Shown here: one piece after another, positions 11,785-22,740 of the stretch
How positions within the stretch are numbered: position 1 is the stretch's first letter
Layout: every line of letters starts with the position of its first letter
Notes under the pieces: generated by a model
Seen by the model: only the letters and a program-made list of their open reading frames with translations
Database searches by the model: none
Told to the model about the DNA's origin: nothing
Program-made: the position numbers and the translations under genes
DNA from: Theobroma cacao
Lineage: Eukaryota; Streptophyta; Magnoliopsida; Malvales; Malvaceae
Assembly (NCBI RefSeq): GCF_000208745.1
Contig: NC_030853.1
Location: forward strand, 2,359,586-2,423,585
DNA length: 64,000 nt
Direction of reading: 5' to 3'

Positions 11785-13278
11785 CTATTTACCATATTGG
11801 CAAGTATCACAGATGTAATTTAAAGAACCAATAACTGGTATACTTTCAACCAAATGCTCATCATGCATAAGCTTCAAGGAATGAAAGTTTAAATGACCTA
11901 ACCTTTTGTGCCATGAAATTATATCAGATGAAGTGTAGGTATAAGCATGATGTTTAAATTCTTTCCAATTAACAGGAAAACAATTACTCTTCATTTTGAC
12001 AGTCATAAGCTCTTCACCAGATGGCTTAAACACTTTGCATGCTAAATCCTTAAACGATAATGCATAACCACACGCAACCAGTTGTCCCACACTTAAAAGA
12101 TTCTGGTTTATAGTAGAAACAAATAAAACATCTTTGATTTGTTTCATTCCTGATGCAGTTTCCACCTCCACAGTGCTTATACCATCAGCTTTTAAATATT
12201 CCCCATTGCCTATTTCCACATTAGATTTATGCCTGTCATCAAACATCACAAAGAAACTTTTGTCGCATGTCATATGCCATGAGCATGCACTATCTAACAG
12301 CCACATCTCATTTTTTCTCACTTTTGGATTACAGTTGGCTACAAAGAGCACTTCCTCCTTCTGATCTACTTGTTCAGCTACTGCAGCTATCTGTTCACTT
12401 GTCTGGCCTTTGTTTTTGTATACTTTTTCAATGTGCCCAAGTTGATTGCAAGCTCGGCATTTAATATTGGGTATGAACCAACAATATATTTCCAAATGAT
12501 TTTTCTTTTTGCAGTATTGACATGCAGGAAATTTTCCTTTTTGTCTCCGACCATCACCTTGCTTCTTGTCTTTCTCTTTCTTGTCTGGTTCAACTTTCTT
12601 TTGATTGAGTGAAGCTTCTCTTTTCTGCCTAGCTAACAGAGCACTCTCACTGTGATCTACCACTCCGATTGCTCTCCTTTGTTCTGATGCGTGCAAGGCA
12701 TTTACCAATTCCACAACCGTGAAGCTTGAGAGGTCCTTAGAGTCTTTTAAGGATGAAATCTTGGCTTCGAATTTTTTTGGTAAGCTAACCAGAATTTTGT
12801 TGACCACCCTTTTTTCTGGTACATCTTCTCCCAAGAGCTTAAGTTGGTTAACCACTTTAATGACTTTATCAGTATAATCCTTTACGCTTTCTTCCTCCTT
12901 CATCCTCAGTATCTCAAATTCTCTCCAGAGATTTAGAGCTTGGATTTGCCTGGTTCGAACATTGCCTTGAAACTCTTCTTTTAATTTATCTCAAGCTTCT
13001 TTAGCAGACTTACACGTCATAATACATGTAAAAATGATATCGGATACTGCCAAATGGATGCAAGAGAGGGCCTTAAACCTCCTTGCAACTTCCTCACTGT
13101 ACTGCTTCATTTGCGCTATGGTGGGGTTTTGTCTTTGTTCAGGTGGGTCTCCACCAACTTCCACCACTTCCCACAAGTCAAATGCTCGCAGGTAAGCTTC
13201 CATTTTCACTGACCATATTGCATAATTTTCTCTTGAGAAGACAGGAGGTGCTGGTGCATTGTAATTAGTTGAGGCCAT
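11785..13278 (-). pseudogene. Element B gag, protease and integrase zinc domain
   Basis: Gag starts at MASTNYNAP (ATG at 13278) with the Copia gag pattern NYAIWSVKMEAYL. An in-frame TGA at about 12988-12990 replaces the expected Trp of AKEAWDKLKEEF. The frame continues with the gag UBN2 region, then a CCHC-like knuckle CRACNQLGHIEKVYKN whose last Cys is replaced by Tyr. Next come the protease motif WLLDSACSWHMT (near 12290) and the pre-integrase HKRLGHLNFHSLKLM...CDTCQYGK HHCC segment that ends at 11785. The damaged knuckle and the stop both show that the copy is inactive. Confidence 0.9.
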
Positions 13279-13396
13279 TCGGTTTTGATCTCTGATGAGT
13301 GTTTTTTTTTTAGAGGGAGGTAAGCTTGTGTTCATTTTTTTTTCTTTTTATCATTGGCTAGAAGAAAGTTTGCAGGTCCTTAAGAACTCTTAGAAA

Positions 13397-13408
13397 GCTC
13401 TGATACCA
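13397..13408 (-). promoter_or_regulatory. Primer binding site of Copia element B
   Basis: On the minus strand the 12 bases immediately inside the 5' LTR read TGGTATCAGAGC, the classical Copia primer binding site complementary to the 3' end of initiator tRNA-Met. It abuts the LTR end directly, which fixes element orientation and the inner LTR border. Confidence 0.93.
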
Positions 13409-13770
13409 TGTTGGAGTTCTTAAGAAAGAGAAAGAACATGAAAACAGAGACAAACTTCACTGCATTTCTTCATTAATAGTTGATACATATTTATATTACA
13501 TAGAAACCCACTTAAGTTAAAGTAAATAGTTAAACTAAATCTAGTTACAACTTAACTAGCCATTATCACTAGAAACCATGGTGACCATTATGATTTTGTT
13601 TACAAAAGGACAAGAAACAACAGACATATTTTGACAGATAGCAGCTGTGACAACCCAAAGCCTGGTCACGTCTTTCATACTCAAAAGTCTACCTTCTATT
13701 TGTGTTGTCAAAAAAATATCTTCAACCTTGACTGTCAAAGTATCTTCAATATGATCTCAACAATCTAACA
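13409..13770 (-). repeat. 5' LTR of Copia element B
   Basis: The partner of 5973-6334, with equal length (362 bp) and about 13 substitutions between them by eye. Beyond 13770 the 'gagaa' target duplicate is followed at once by the interrupted reading frame of element A. Confidence 0.95.
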
Positions 13771-14505
13771 GAGAAGATGGTTCTACTGAAGCAGATGGTC
13801 TCACTTACAGAAGCATGATAGGTTCATTGCTTTATCTAACAGCTATAAGACCTGATTTGATGCATGCTACATGTCTATTGTCCAAATTCATGCAAGCACC
13901 CTCTATGTTGCACTTCACAACAGCAAAAAAAATCCTCAATTATGCTAAAGGTACTACTGATTTTGGCTTAAAATACATAAAGCATGATAGTGGAAAACTT
14001 GTTGGATATGGTGATAGTTACTAGGCTTGGTCACTTGATGATTCAAAAAGTACTGTTGGTTTCCGTTTTTCATTCAATAGTGTCGTGTTTTCATGGAATT
14101 CAAAAAAGCAAGGTGTTGTGGCTTAATTAGTTTACTGTAGAAGCTGAGTATATTGCAACCGCAGCCAATCAGGTGAAGTGATTAAAGAAGGTACTAGCTG
14201 ATCTTGGATTCAAACAAGAAAAAGGTACTGTGATCTTTGTTGACAATCAATCAGCTATTGGAATAGCCAAAAATCCAATTAATCATGGGCGAACTAAGCA
14301 TATTAAGATGAAAAACCATGCTCTAAGAGAGGCTGTCAATGAGCAAGAAATCGAACTTAGATACTATAACACTGAAGTTCAACTAGCTGACGTATTAACA
14401 AAAGGCTTGTCTTGGTGTTTGCCAGATCACAGGTTATGGAGGAGTGTGGAAAGAGTGACCTTCAATCTAGAAATTCAGCCTCAGACGAATGGCGGGAAGC
14501 AATAG
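13771..14505 (+). pseudogene. Copia element A, polymerase end and RNase H (continuation)
   Basis: If element B and one 'gagaa' are removed, the frame FSRE (ending at 5972) joins DGSTEADGLTYRSMIGSLLY without a break, showing one ancestral ORF. Further motifs are RPDLMHATCLLSKFM, FVDNQSAIGIAKNPINHGRTKHI (14230 onward) and VQLADVLTKGL, a Copia RNase H. Stops near 14023 (GDSY then TAG), 14125 and 14180 interrupt the domain, so element A was decaying independently of the insertion. Confidence 0.9.
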
Positions 14506-15330
14506 AAAGTTAAATAAGTTGAAGAAGGGTTCAGGGCTGTGTAAAAGAGTGCTGCATAGGCCTTTACTGATTTGAGTTGGTGAAACGGGACTCATCTATG
14601 TCGTTTTATGCTTTGTTTGTTGAAGTTACTTAAACAGCATCTTGGTTGTCATTTCATGTCTGTTTTAGATACAGGAGCATATGACCACTTGTGGTGCCAT
14701 TAGTTCAGTGTTTATTTCTTTTTTCAAACACTCAACTTGAGCGTCGTTTTGATCCTTTGTCTGTATAGGCCAACGACCTTTTTTCTCTTTCATTTTGAGT
14801 AGTCGTTATTCCACAAAAAACCATGTATCATTTTCTGTGCTTTGCTATTCGATTTTGTTTCTTTTATTTTCCCTAAGCTAAATCTTTGGAATATTGTTGA
14901 GGATGAGTATATAACCTTTCTTCTGTAACCATTGTGTGTGTGAAATTTTTTGATCAATATAGAGAATTGCTTTTTCTCCAAAAGTTCTGTTTTTTTTTTC
15001 ATCATTTTTGCTCTGTTATTTTCCAAAAATTTATACAGTTTTCTTTAAGAAATCTTTCATTCATGGTTTGTTTCATGATCTTGGCGTAAGGTGTTTTTCT
15101 GTGCAGCTTTCGTTTGTGGGACTTGTTCCCAGATTTTTAAAGGTCTGGCGGGTTTGCCTGTGACCATTCTATGTATCATTCTCCGATACTCAATACAAAT
15201 GACTTATTGAGAAAGAAAAATTCAACAACTTTAATGATGAACTACCAAGTCAAATTCATATTGGTTGGTTTACCAATGTATTAAATTAGGAACAATTAAG
15301 TAAGAAATAATCATATGGTCGTCATAACCT
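14506..15330 (+). other. Probable 3' flank/LTR remnant of Copia element A
   Basis: T-rich non-coding sequence following the RNase H of element A. The stretch around 14905-14965 ('tataacctttcttctgtaac' then 'gaaattttttgatcaatata') resembles the 3' end of many plant Copia LTRs. No second copy upstream of 5442 was found, in keeping with 5' truncation, so LTR borders cannot be set. No other gene is seen up to 15330. Confidence 0.4.
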
Positions 15331-15982
15331 TTGTTTCACTTTTCAATGCATAAAATCCAAAGCCAAATCTTAAGGAATCTCAGATTTCTAATGCCATCGA
15401 CGATCCATATATATTTGTAAAAATAATGGGTTTCATTGTGTCTCTTTACTAATAAGAACATTATTTTAGATTAAGGTCATGTCAACATTAAAATTAATTC
15501 TTACTCTAATTTTTAAAAAGAGACATAATTTTTCAAAACCATTTGAGGGTTTATATTACATAACCAAATATTCCACAATGCCATTTCAAAATACAAATTT
15601 CATAATGCAATTACTTTCAAAGGGTGCCTTTCACTACTTTGGTCCATATGTTTCTTAATCGTACCAGAAGGGGTAAGAATCATCCCATTGCATTTGAATT
15701 GATCAAGACATGCATTGCATTTTATAATATATATTTCATGTGAAGTTTTTAAAAAAAATTGAATTTCTCTCTTCTAATTTTTATTTGTTTACCATAATAT
15801 GAAAATTTTGATTACTTTTAAGTAAACCGATTTGATTTCTAGAATATAGATAAATATGAATATGAAGTAATTAGATTTGTTAACGTGTTTGCAAAATTGT
15901 AAAATAAAATTATGCATTCAGTTTCATAGATCGAGAGATGAAGAAGTTTCAATGATAAAGTTAGTTATAGTCCCACACTTAG
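15331..15982. repeat. Degenerate repeat family R, copy 4
   Basis: It carries the same order of landmarks as copies 1-3: 'ccatcgacgatcc' replacing 'ccatcaagaaagc', 'ccacaatgcc/ccacaatgcaa', and 'tcaaagggtgcctttcacta' near 15617. It ends in 'agttatagtcccacacttag'. The last eight bases (15975-15982) are the target-site duplicate of the hAT element that follows. No gene is seen. Confidence 0.6.
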
Positions 15983-17355
15983 CAAGGGCGGCCCAATAAG
16001 TTTAAAGGCCTAAAGCAAAATATTCAAATGAGGCTTTTTTTATTAAAATTAAAAAAATTATTAAAATTTTATTCTTCTAGCATTTTGAGATGCAAAATTT
16101 TTAATTAAACTTTTATAATCAAGTTATTCAAATATTTCTTTTTCAATTGATAATATAGCCAATCCATTTAATTTTTCTTGAGACATTGTTGATCTTCAAT
16201 AAAATTTTATTAATTTTAATTTTAAAAAACTTCCTTCTCCTGAAGCAACACTTACTGGAAATGTTAACATTATTCTAAAAGCAATATACGCATTTGGAAA
16301 AGAATCGAATCTTCTTATATGATTAAGCATGCCAATTGGACTGTTTTCTTCCTATATAATTTCTTTTAAAATTTTTAACTCTGAAAATAAATCTAAACCA
16401 TCAATATCAAAATAGTTGTTATATTTTAAGAAACATTCAATATTAAGACAATATTCTTTCAAAATATTATCATCTAATGACTTCAACGTTTTACCACTAA
16501 ATAAATAACTAAAAATATTTTCATATATCTTAAATTGTTCAAATCTACTTTGAAGTGAAAAAATTGCTGGATCTACTATATACAAGAAGTAATCAATTCT
16601 AAATGATTCTTCAAGAGATCTAGTTATTTCATTATCAACATTCTCATCAAATTGTTTTTTCATACAAATAATACGTGTATCATGAAATTTAGGTTCTATG
16701 TTTATTTCAAATGCAATTTTTTTAGAAGAAATCATAGTAGATGCAAATCCATTTTCTCTATATTTTTCACAAATAAAGAAAGAAGACCTTTTAATTGTTC
16801 TATAGCAACCGCAAATGAGGCTCATAGCTTTATAAAGATAATAAAAGAATAGACTTTTTGTGTATTCTTTGGAGCAAAATTAAAGTTAAAGGAAAAAAGA
16901 GCAAATAAGAAAGGAATATTTCAAAAGTAGATATTATACATTGAAAAAAAATCGGTTTTATATATAAGAAAAAAATAGCTACTAGAAATCATTAAATGGG
17001 TTGATTGGAAATAAGAGAAATAAGTGAGAAAAAAAATAGTTGTTGGAGATGATTAAATACATATGACTGTTAGTTTATTGGAAATAAGAAAATATAGTTG
17101 AGAATTAATAGAATTCTAGAAATAAAAAAGTAATAAAAAATTAAGATTTATTAGACACATAATTAAAAAAGTGAAAGAATAAATAATTTTATTAATTATT
17201 TTTTACTTTTATATTTTTTAATTTTTATACATTTTTAATATAATTAATTATATTATAATTATTATAAAATTATAAACCTTCTCTAAAATTGGGGCTTCCC
17301 CAAGTTGGGGGCCTAAAGCCCTTGCTTGGGTGGCTTCACCCAAGGGTCGGCCCTG
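15983..17355 (-). mobile_element. hAT-family DNA transposon, 1373 bp, decayed
   Basis: Bounded by imperfect 12-bp terminal inverted repeats, 'caagggcggccc' at the left and 'cagggccgaccc' (reverse complement of the right end), matching at 9 of 12 positions. It is flanked by a perfect 8-bp target duplication 'acacttag' (15975-15982 and 17356-17363), the hallmark length for hAT elements. Inside lies a minus-strand relic of the transposase C-terminal half. The other half is missing, so it is a deletion derivative. Confidence 0.9.
16085..16825 (-). pseudogene. hAT transposase C-terminal relic (TTF/ZMYM1-like type)
   Basis: An open frame at 16352-16825 (157 codons) is followed, in the same frame beyond a stop, by FPNAYIAFRIMLTFPVSVAS and GEGSFLKLKLIK. 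A second stop stands where Trp is expected, and RSTMSQEKLNGLAILSIEKE follows. The Pro-Val-(Ser/Thr)-x-Ala-Ser-x-Glu pattern and the following RSTM..ERLNGLA block are the hAT dimerisation domain seen in plant zinc-finger MYM-type transposase relatives. The N-terminal zinc finger and most of the RNase H-like core are absent. Confidence 0.85.
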
Positions 17356-18110
17356 ACACTTAGCCACATATTCTTGAGTTTCTGTCTTTCACGAAAAAAG
17401 AATCTCAAATTTCTAATACCATCAAGCAAGCATATTTTTAAAAATCAAAGATTTCATTTTATCTCTTTGCTAATAAGAACATTATTTTAGATTAAGGTCA
17501 TGTCAACATCCAATTAACTTTTTAAAAAATATATGTTGTAACATATGAGTCATAAAACTCAATTGTTTGATGTAAAAGAAGAGTCATCATCAATTTTTTT
17601 TTGTTAGGGTGTGCTTAATCTTCTAGGTGAATTTATTTTTCCTAATGAGATCTTAGACTTGATTTAAGTTCATTAAAAAGAATAAGTTTCGGTCTATGAA
17701 ATAGATTCTATCATCAATTAACTTTTTCCAACTCTACTTTTCAAAAAAAAAAACTTTTTCCAACTCTAGACATAATTTGCCACAACCCTAAAAGGGTTTA
17801 TATGATATATATAAATATTCCACAATGAAATTGCTTTCAAAAGGTGTCTTTCACTCCTTTGGTCCACACGTTGACTAAACTAGGTATGATTATAGATGAA
17901 TTGTCTTTGCATTATTTGTTATCTACATCGTGCTTAATTTTAGTGTCAACAATGTACAAAAAGGGTAAGGGTCATCCTATTGCTTTTGACTAGGCAAGAT
18001 GTGCATTACATTTTATAATATATAAAGTTTTTCTTTTTTGTTAATTGGATATATCTCTTCCATTTATTTAATTATTTGCCTAAATATGAAAAGTCTCCAT
18101 TACAAGGCAT
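17356..18110. repeat. Degenerate repeat family R, copy 5
   Basis: It begins with the hAT target duplicate and continues the R order: 'taataccatcaagcaagcat' near 17415, 'ccacaatgaaattgctttca' near 17820, and 'tcactcctttggtccacacg' near 17852. An unrelated AT-rich segment of roughly 200 bp is inserted near 17525-17700. It ends next to the 'aaggcatgacatctgg' segment shared with 4043. No gene is seen. Confidence 0.6.
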
Positions 18111-18554
18111 GACATCTGGACTGATCCATCAGTATGTGTTTGCCTTATTCATCTTGATTTCAGTAGTTTGAAGATGTTTGGAAATCTAAATATGAAGATG
18201 TTTTAATCTTACATGGGTTTGCATGAAAAATGAAGTATTTCATATATATCCATAAAATAAATAATGAAAATCCAAAAAATATTTTTAAAAAATTCTTTTA
18301 TAGCATGCAAGCCCATAATATAAAAATCCCAAAAAAATAAAAACCATTTTGGAGTGTGACTCAACTGCTGACGTGGCAGCTTCATTTTTGTGAGTTAACG
18401 ATAAGCCCCCGCCCTTCCTTCTTTTCCAGCCGCCCTTTTTCTTCTTCCTCGGAACACAACCGTAAGTCCGAAAATGAACCCTAAACAAAATCTAAAAGAG
18501 TAAATTAAAATTCCATATGCTAACTTCAATTTTCTGTTAAATTTTTTAAAGGAA
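18111..18554 (+). promoter_or_regulatory. Upstream region of RPL27
   Basis: 444 bp without coding sequence. Positions 18350-18480 are GC-richer than the surroundings and hold C/T-rich tracts ('cccgcccttccttcttttcc', 'ctttttcttcttcctc'), typical of TATA-less plastid ribosomal protein promoters and 5' leaders. I see no clear TATA box at a suitable distance. Confidence 0.45.
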
Positions 18555-19412
18555 ATGGCGACTGCAACAATGAGCTTCAATTTGGTGGGTGCGTTTAGGG
18601 GACTTTCTCTATCATCCAGCTCGACGTCGTCGTTTTTGAAAGGCGAACTCGGCTCCATTCCCAAAACTGCGACCGCTTCGTTCCCAAGGAAGTCTCCGTT
18701 TCCTTTGACGATCGAATCGGCGCACAAGAAAGGAGCCGGGAGTACTAAAAACGGTCGCGATTCCAGAGGTCAACGACTCGGCGTCAAAATCTTCGGCGAC
18801 CAGGCAGCGAAGCCGGGCGCTATTATCGTCAGGCAACGAGGAACCAAGGTGTGAAAACCTCGAAAATTTTCTCGAATATTTTCATTTTTTTAGTCTGTTT
18901 GTTCAATTTTATGCTTGGAATTGTTAAGTTTATTTAATTTTATTTTGGGTTTTCTTTTTTTGGATTAGAATGATAAAGCTTTTTAGCTTTGACAGCTTAC
19001 TTCGACTGAGATTTGGATTTCTTGTTCAGTTTCATCCAGGGAAAAATGTGGGTCTTGGCAAGGATCATACCATCTTTTCCTTAATTGATGGGCTTGTGAA
19101 ATTTGAGAAGTTTGGACCTGACAGGAAGAAGGTCGAATTTTTTTAAAACACTCTCAGACACAAATTCATGCTTTCAGAAGTTGATAATGTACCTCAAGCT
19201 GACATGGATTATGGGTTTATTGTGATTGACAGGTGAGCGTTTATCCACGAGTAGTTCAGCCTGAGAATCCCAACAGCTACAGAGCAAGGAAGAGAGAGTA
19301 CTTCAGGATGCGCCGCGAACGCAGGAAGGCAAGGAAGGAAGGAAGTCTTGCTGAGCCAGAACTCGTGCTTGCTTCTGCTGCTGATGCCACAGATAGCAAC
19401 CCGGTTTGCTGA
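18555..19412 (+). CDS. RPL27: 50S ribosomal protein L27, chloroplastic
   Basis: Three exons: 18555-18848, 19030-19131 and 19233-19412, joined at GT-AG sites in phase 0, giving 191 residues. Residues 1 to about 55 are Ser/Thr-rich with few acids, a plastid transit peptide. The bacterial-type L27 domain begins at AHKKGAGST (residues 56-64), continues with NGRDS and [10 protein letters not shown], and then exon 2 has [22 protein letters not shown]27 is a protein of the large plastid ribosomal subunit whose N-terminus reaches toward the peptidyl transferase centre. The basic tail [20 protein letters not shown] and an acidic/Ala end are the usual plant extension. Length matches the plant family (about 190-200). 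The only ATG fitting a transit peptide is the one used. Confidence 0.96.
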
Positions 19413-21591
19413 TTGAAACTGCCAACCTAAACCCATTCTTTACTTTTGTATTGCACTCATAATTTATAGGTAGGTCTACATATTCGCCCATCTGAAAGTG
19501 TACAAACTTGCTGTATCCAATTTGCAAATTTATTGTCTAGTTTCATTTTATGATCTTGTGAAAGTAGGAGATAACCTTTTGTGTATGTCTGGCATTTGAT
19601 TTTTAAGTTTACTGACTTTCCTGATGTGATATTGTTAGAGCAACTTAGCCTATGCAGGCTACAACTTTCATAACGTGGAGTAAAATGGGAAGATGTCTCG
19701 CCATTCTTACAATGCATTAACCTATGGTAGACTCAGAAAATGCAGCTTCATTCGTCTAACCACTGCCCATTGCTAAATGATACTGACATTATCCATTGTG
19801 GGAGTGCAGCTCCATTCATCTGACACCTTCCTAATGCTCAATGATATTGATATCATAGTTATCAGAATAGAACTGGATCATAGTTATCAAAATAGGGTTG
19901 ACTCGATGATCCGAGACTCAACCCGACCTGATTTTGATATTATATTGTTTCTAAAAATTCATCCAATAAAAACTGGATTGGCAAGTTTTGTTTAAATGGC
20001 ATTTAAGGCTATAACTGACATAGCCTTTTTTTAGATTACCTATTTTGGTGGTTGTCATTTCCAAGGTGAACACTATGTGAACAAAAGAGTAAAACATACC
20101 ACAGGGATGCATTTCAAAGGACAATGCCCAAAACTAGACATCAGTTTTGATTCTTACGATAAGCATTCTGAGGGTAACATCTTAAGTACATAACATCGAG
20201 ATAGAAAAATCGATACAGAAAAGTGTGCACCCTTTAATCGTTCAAAAAAGAGATTAAATGCAAGTAAAACCTAAGGATACCCTTGTATTATAAAAAAATT
20301 ACGGATTGGAATTGGATTGGCAGGGCAGCAAGAAGTGCATGAAACATATAATTCATTGGACCAAAAGTCTTAAGATTGTACTAGTTTCAACAAGATTCTA
20401 TTACATCATTAACATTTAAACCATTTTCAACAAAAACGAATATAAAGAAAACTCAAGTCCAAAATGAAATTAGTCCATGCACTCAGATGATGTATCTCTC
20501 GATCTAAAGCATGCAGATCTTTCTTTTCTCCCCGTGCTAAAAAATTGTACCAATTCCCATCCTTCCTGTGAGTAACATGGTTCCCTTCTGCAATTTGAAC
20601 AAAAGATAAAGAGTAAGCATATGATCCCCCAAAACTATCAAACACAAGTACAAATAAAACATAGCAAATTATATATCAAAACACAATAATTAATAGATGA
20701 AGATGTTTGTGATGTATATTCTCATAGAGTTTTATTCAAAGCAGAGAAACTAATGTCTGTATCGGTTTGTTAAGCTGCCATTATTTGGTTTATCTTGAGA
20801 TGGATGCCACCCAGCTAAAGGATTCGAAAACGACATCCCCTAACATATTCAATACCTAACCCCGCATAATCCATCCATTTGACATGGAATAGATCATTAA
20901 TCCTTTATGTCTATGACCAAGAACAACTTGACCAAAGATGATCTAACTTCCCCATCTTCTAAGCTTGCTCCCCCTTTCTCATTCTTTTACCTAAAATGCG
21001 AGTTTTGACCACTCTATTGAAAATTTGTGAAAGCAAAATTAGTGCTTGATGACCATTTATGGTGCAAACTGTGGGCAAAAAGAAGTTGAGCTCAATATCC
21101 TCTAGGACTGTAGGATTTGGAAAACAACTTCACCTAACATATTCAATAGCTAACCCCACAAAATCCATCCATTCGACATGTAATAGATCCTTAATCCTTT
21201 ATGTCTATGACCTTGATAAGCTTGACCTTTTTTTTTTTTCTCTTTCTTATTCTTTTACCATGAAACAATTGTTTACTCATTCTTTCAACATAATACTGAC
21301 CCCTAAGATGCAAAACAAAAATTCATCAATAAAAAATAGCTCTGATTACTTAAACTAATTCATCTTCCTGGTTTTCCAAACCGTTCAAGACCTAAATTCA
21401 CACAAGTTTCAGTTTCATAGCGTTCAGACTTTCAAAATCCAGAAATTTCGTTGTACAATGCTTTAATTTTTTTAAATAATTCACATAAATTTAGATTAAT
21501 ATCGCATCAGTGATAGACCCATAATAATTACGACAGTACACCTCAAAACAACATGAAATATAAATTAGAAATTGAAGGAACCGAACCGCAC
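19413..21591. other. Intergenic region between RPL27 and SEC61 gamma, with a direct repeat
   Basis: No conserved ORF. A segment of about 100 bp at 20820-20920 ('cctaacatattcaatacctaac' region) recurs as a diverged direct copy at 21112-21213. A possible 3' UTR exon of the SEC61 gamma gene lies on the minus strand at about 20430-20595: 'aaattgcag' is followed by about 160 bp that keep an open frame, but the frame is not recognisable protein. The rest is AT-rich. Confidence 0.4.
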
Positions 21592-21910
21592 CTAACCGGA
21601 TCCAACAATAATGTTGTTAATAGGAATAAAAATGAGCTTGACGAAAAACCCTACGAATCCCATAACCACGAATCCGATCGCCGTACGGAACGCCACCTTT
21701 GTAAATTCTGAAACCAAAAACAAAAAAGGAATCCTTCAATCAGAATTTTAATCGATCCACAAAATCTAATAATCTAAAAGAAAAGAAAAAGAGAGAAAAT
21801 CGGAACAATGAGTAACCTTTACGATCGGGCTTGTGGCATCTCTTCACGAGACGAACGCTATCCTTAGCGAACTCCCTTAGCGGATCGAAAACTGAGTCAA
21901 TTGCATCCAT
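21592..21910 (-). CDS. SEC61G: Protein transport protein Sec61 subunit gamma
   Basis: Two exons, 21817-21910 and 21592-21707, give exactly 69 residues, the standard length. The intron splits the Glu codon of KPDRKEF (phase 1). The sequence starts [20 protein letters not shown], has the cytosolic amphipathic helix and [16 protein letters not shown], then a single C-terminal membrane helix from about residue 40 ([26 protein letters not shown]), ending VGSG. Sec61 gamma (SecE homologue) clamps the Sec61 alpha channel in the ER membrane for co-translational protein import. The gene is too short for most ORF callers because it is split, but every residue fits the plant family. It is convergent with RPL27. 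Confidence 0.96.
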
Positions 21911-22740
21911 TTTTCTTTTCTTCTTTTTTTTTTTGCTTTTCAGATTTTGCTTTGCTCTTTGAGGGAAAGTTATTGACTTTCTTCTAGCTCTGTGATTCTT
22001 ATATAGGATTGAGCTATTACTGTTGTACTCAAATACCCCTACTTGTTCATATGAAATGACAGCTTTGCCCTTATTTGCTTCATAAGATTAATCTTCAATT
22101 TCTTGTTTATTATGCCAAGAGTATTAGAAAAATTAAATTTTTTGTTACATTTTTTTTTCCATTTTAATGAAAACTAAAAGCATATTTTTAATTCTAGTAG
22201 TATTAAAGCAATTTGTTTTATCAGTATCACTTAAATAAAGAAAGTCATCTTATAGATAAGCAAAAATAAAAGTTAAAAAATCTTTCAAAATAAACATTTT
22301 TAAAGTTATGAGTATTAATTTTTTAAATTTTAAATTTATTTTATTAAGGAAATGATAAATTTTGATTTGTTAATAATATACAAAATTTATATACTAACAA
22401 TGTATCAAATATAAATTTAAAAAAAAAATTACTGCTCATGTTGCAAAGGATTCCTCAATATTCAACAAGGCATAAGTTTGTATGAAATCTATTACAAGAG
22501 ATCCTAGATGCTGCATTTATAGCAATGCACTACAAATGAATGATCTTGAGGATCAACATCAAAAGGGACGGCAAAATTTTATGATCAATTAGCAAACTTT
22601 TGACCTTTCGAAATGCAAATCAGATGAATCATCCATTGCATTTGCAGATCCTTCATTCCTTCTAGAAACTTGACTGTAAGCAATTTCAATATCGGTTGCA
22701 GAAGTCGTTGACAGGAAAATGTGGAAAGAACATGAGCTGT
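21911..22740. other. Intergenic, AT-rich
   Basis: 5' flank of SEC61 gamma (T-rich leader 21911-21960) and AT-rich sequence up to the end of the zinc-finger gene. 'cttatatagg' at about 21998-22007 may be the minus-strand core promoter region, though it is not a clear TATA box in that direction. No ORF of interest. Confidence 0.4.

Larger units (their letters stand above)
5973..13770 (-). mobile_element. Copia LTR retrotransposon B, full length, minus strand, inserted in element A
   Basis: A 7.8-kb element bounded by 362-bp LTRs (5973-6334 and 13409-13770) that start TGTT and end AACA on the plus strand. It is flanked by a perfect 5-bp target duplication 'gagaa' at 5968-5972 and 13771-13775. 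Read on the minus strand, the order is 5' LTR, tRNA-iMet primer binding site, gag with zinc knuckle, protease, integrase, reverse transcriptase, RNase H, polypurine tract, 3' LTR, the standard Copia order. By eye the LTRs differ at about 13 of 362 positions, so the insertion is fairly young. Several stops and frameshifts plus an internal 3-kb insertion make it defective. Confidence 0.95.

Noticed and set aside
12134..12612. Plus-strand ORFs of 65-80 codons inside the Copia region
   Set aside because: They are antisense to the gag-protease frame, which carries the zinc-knuckle and protease motifs.
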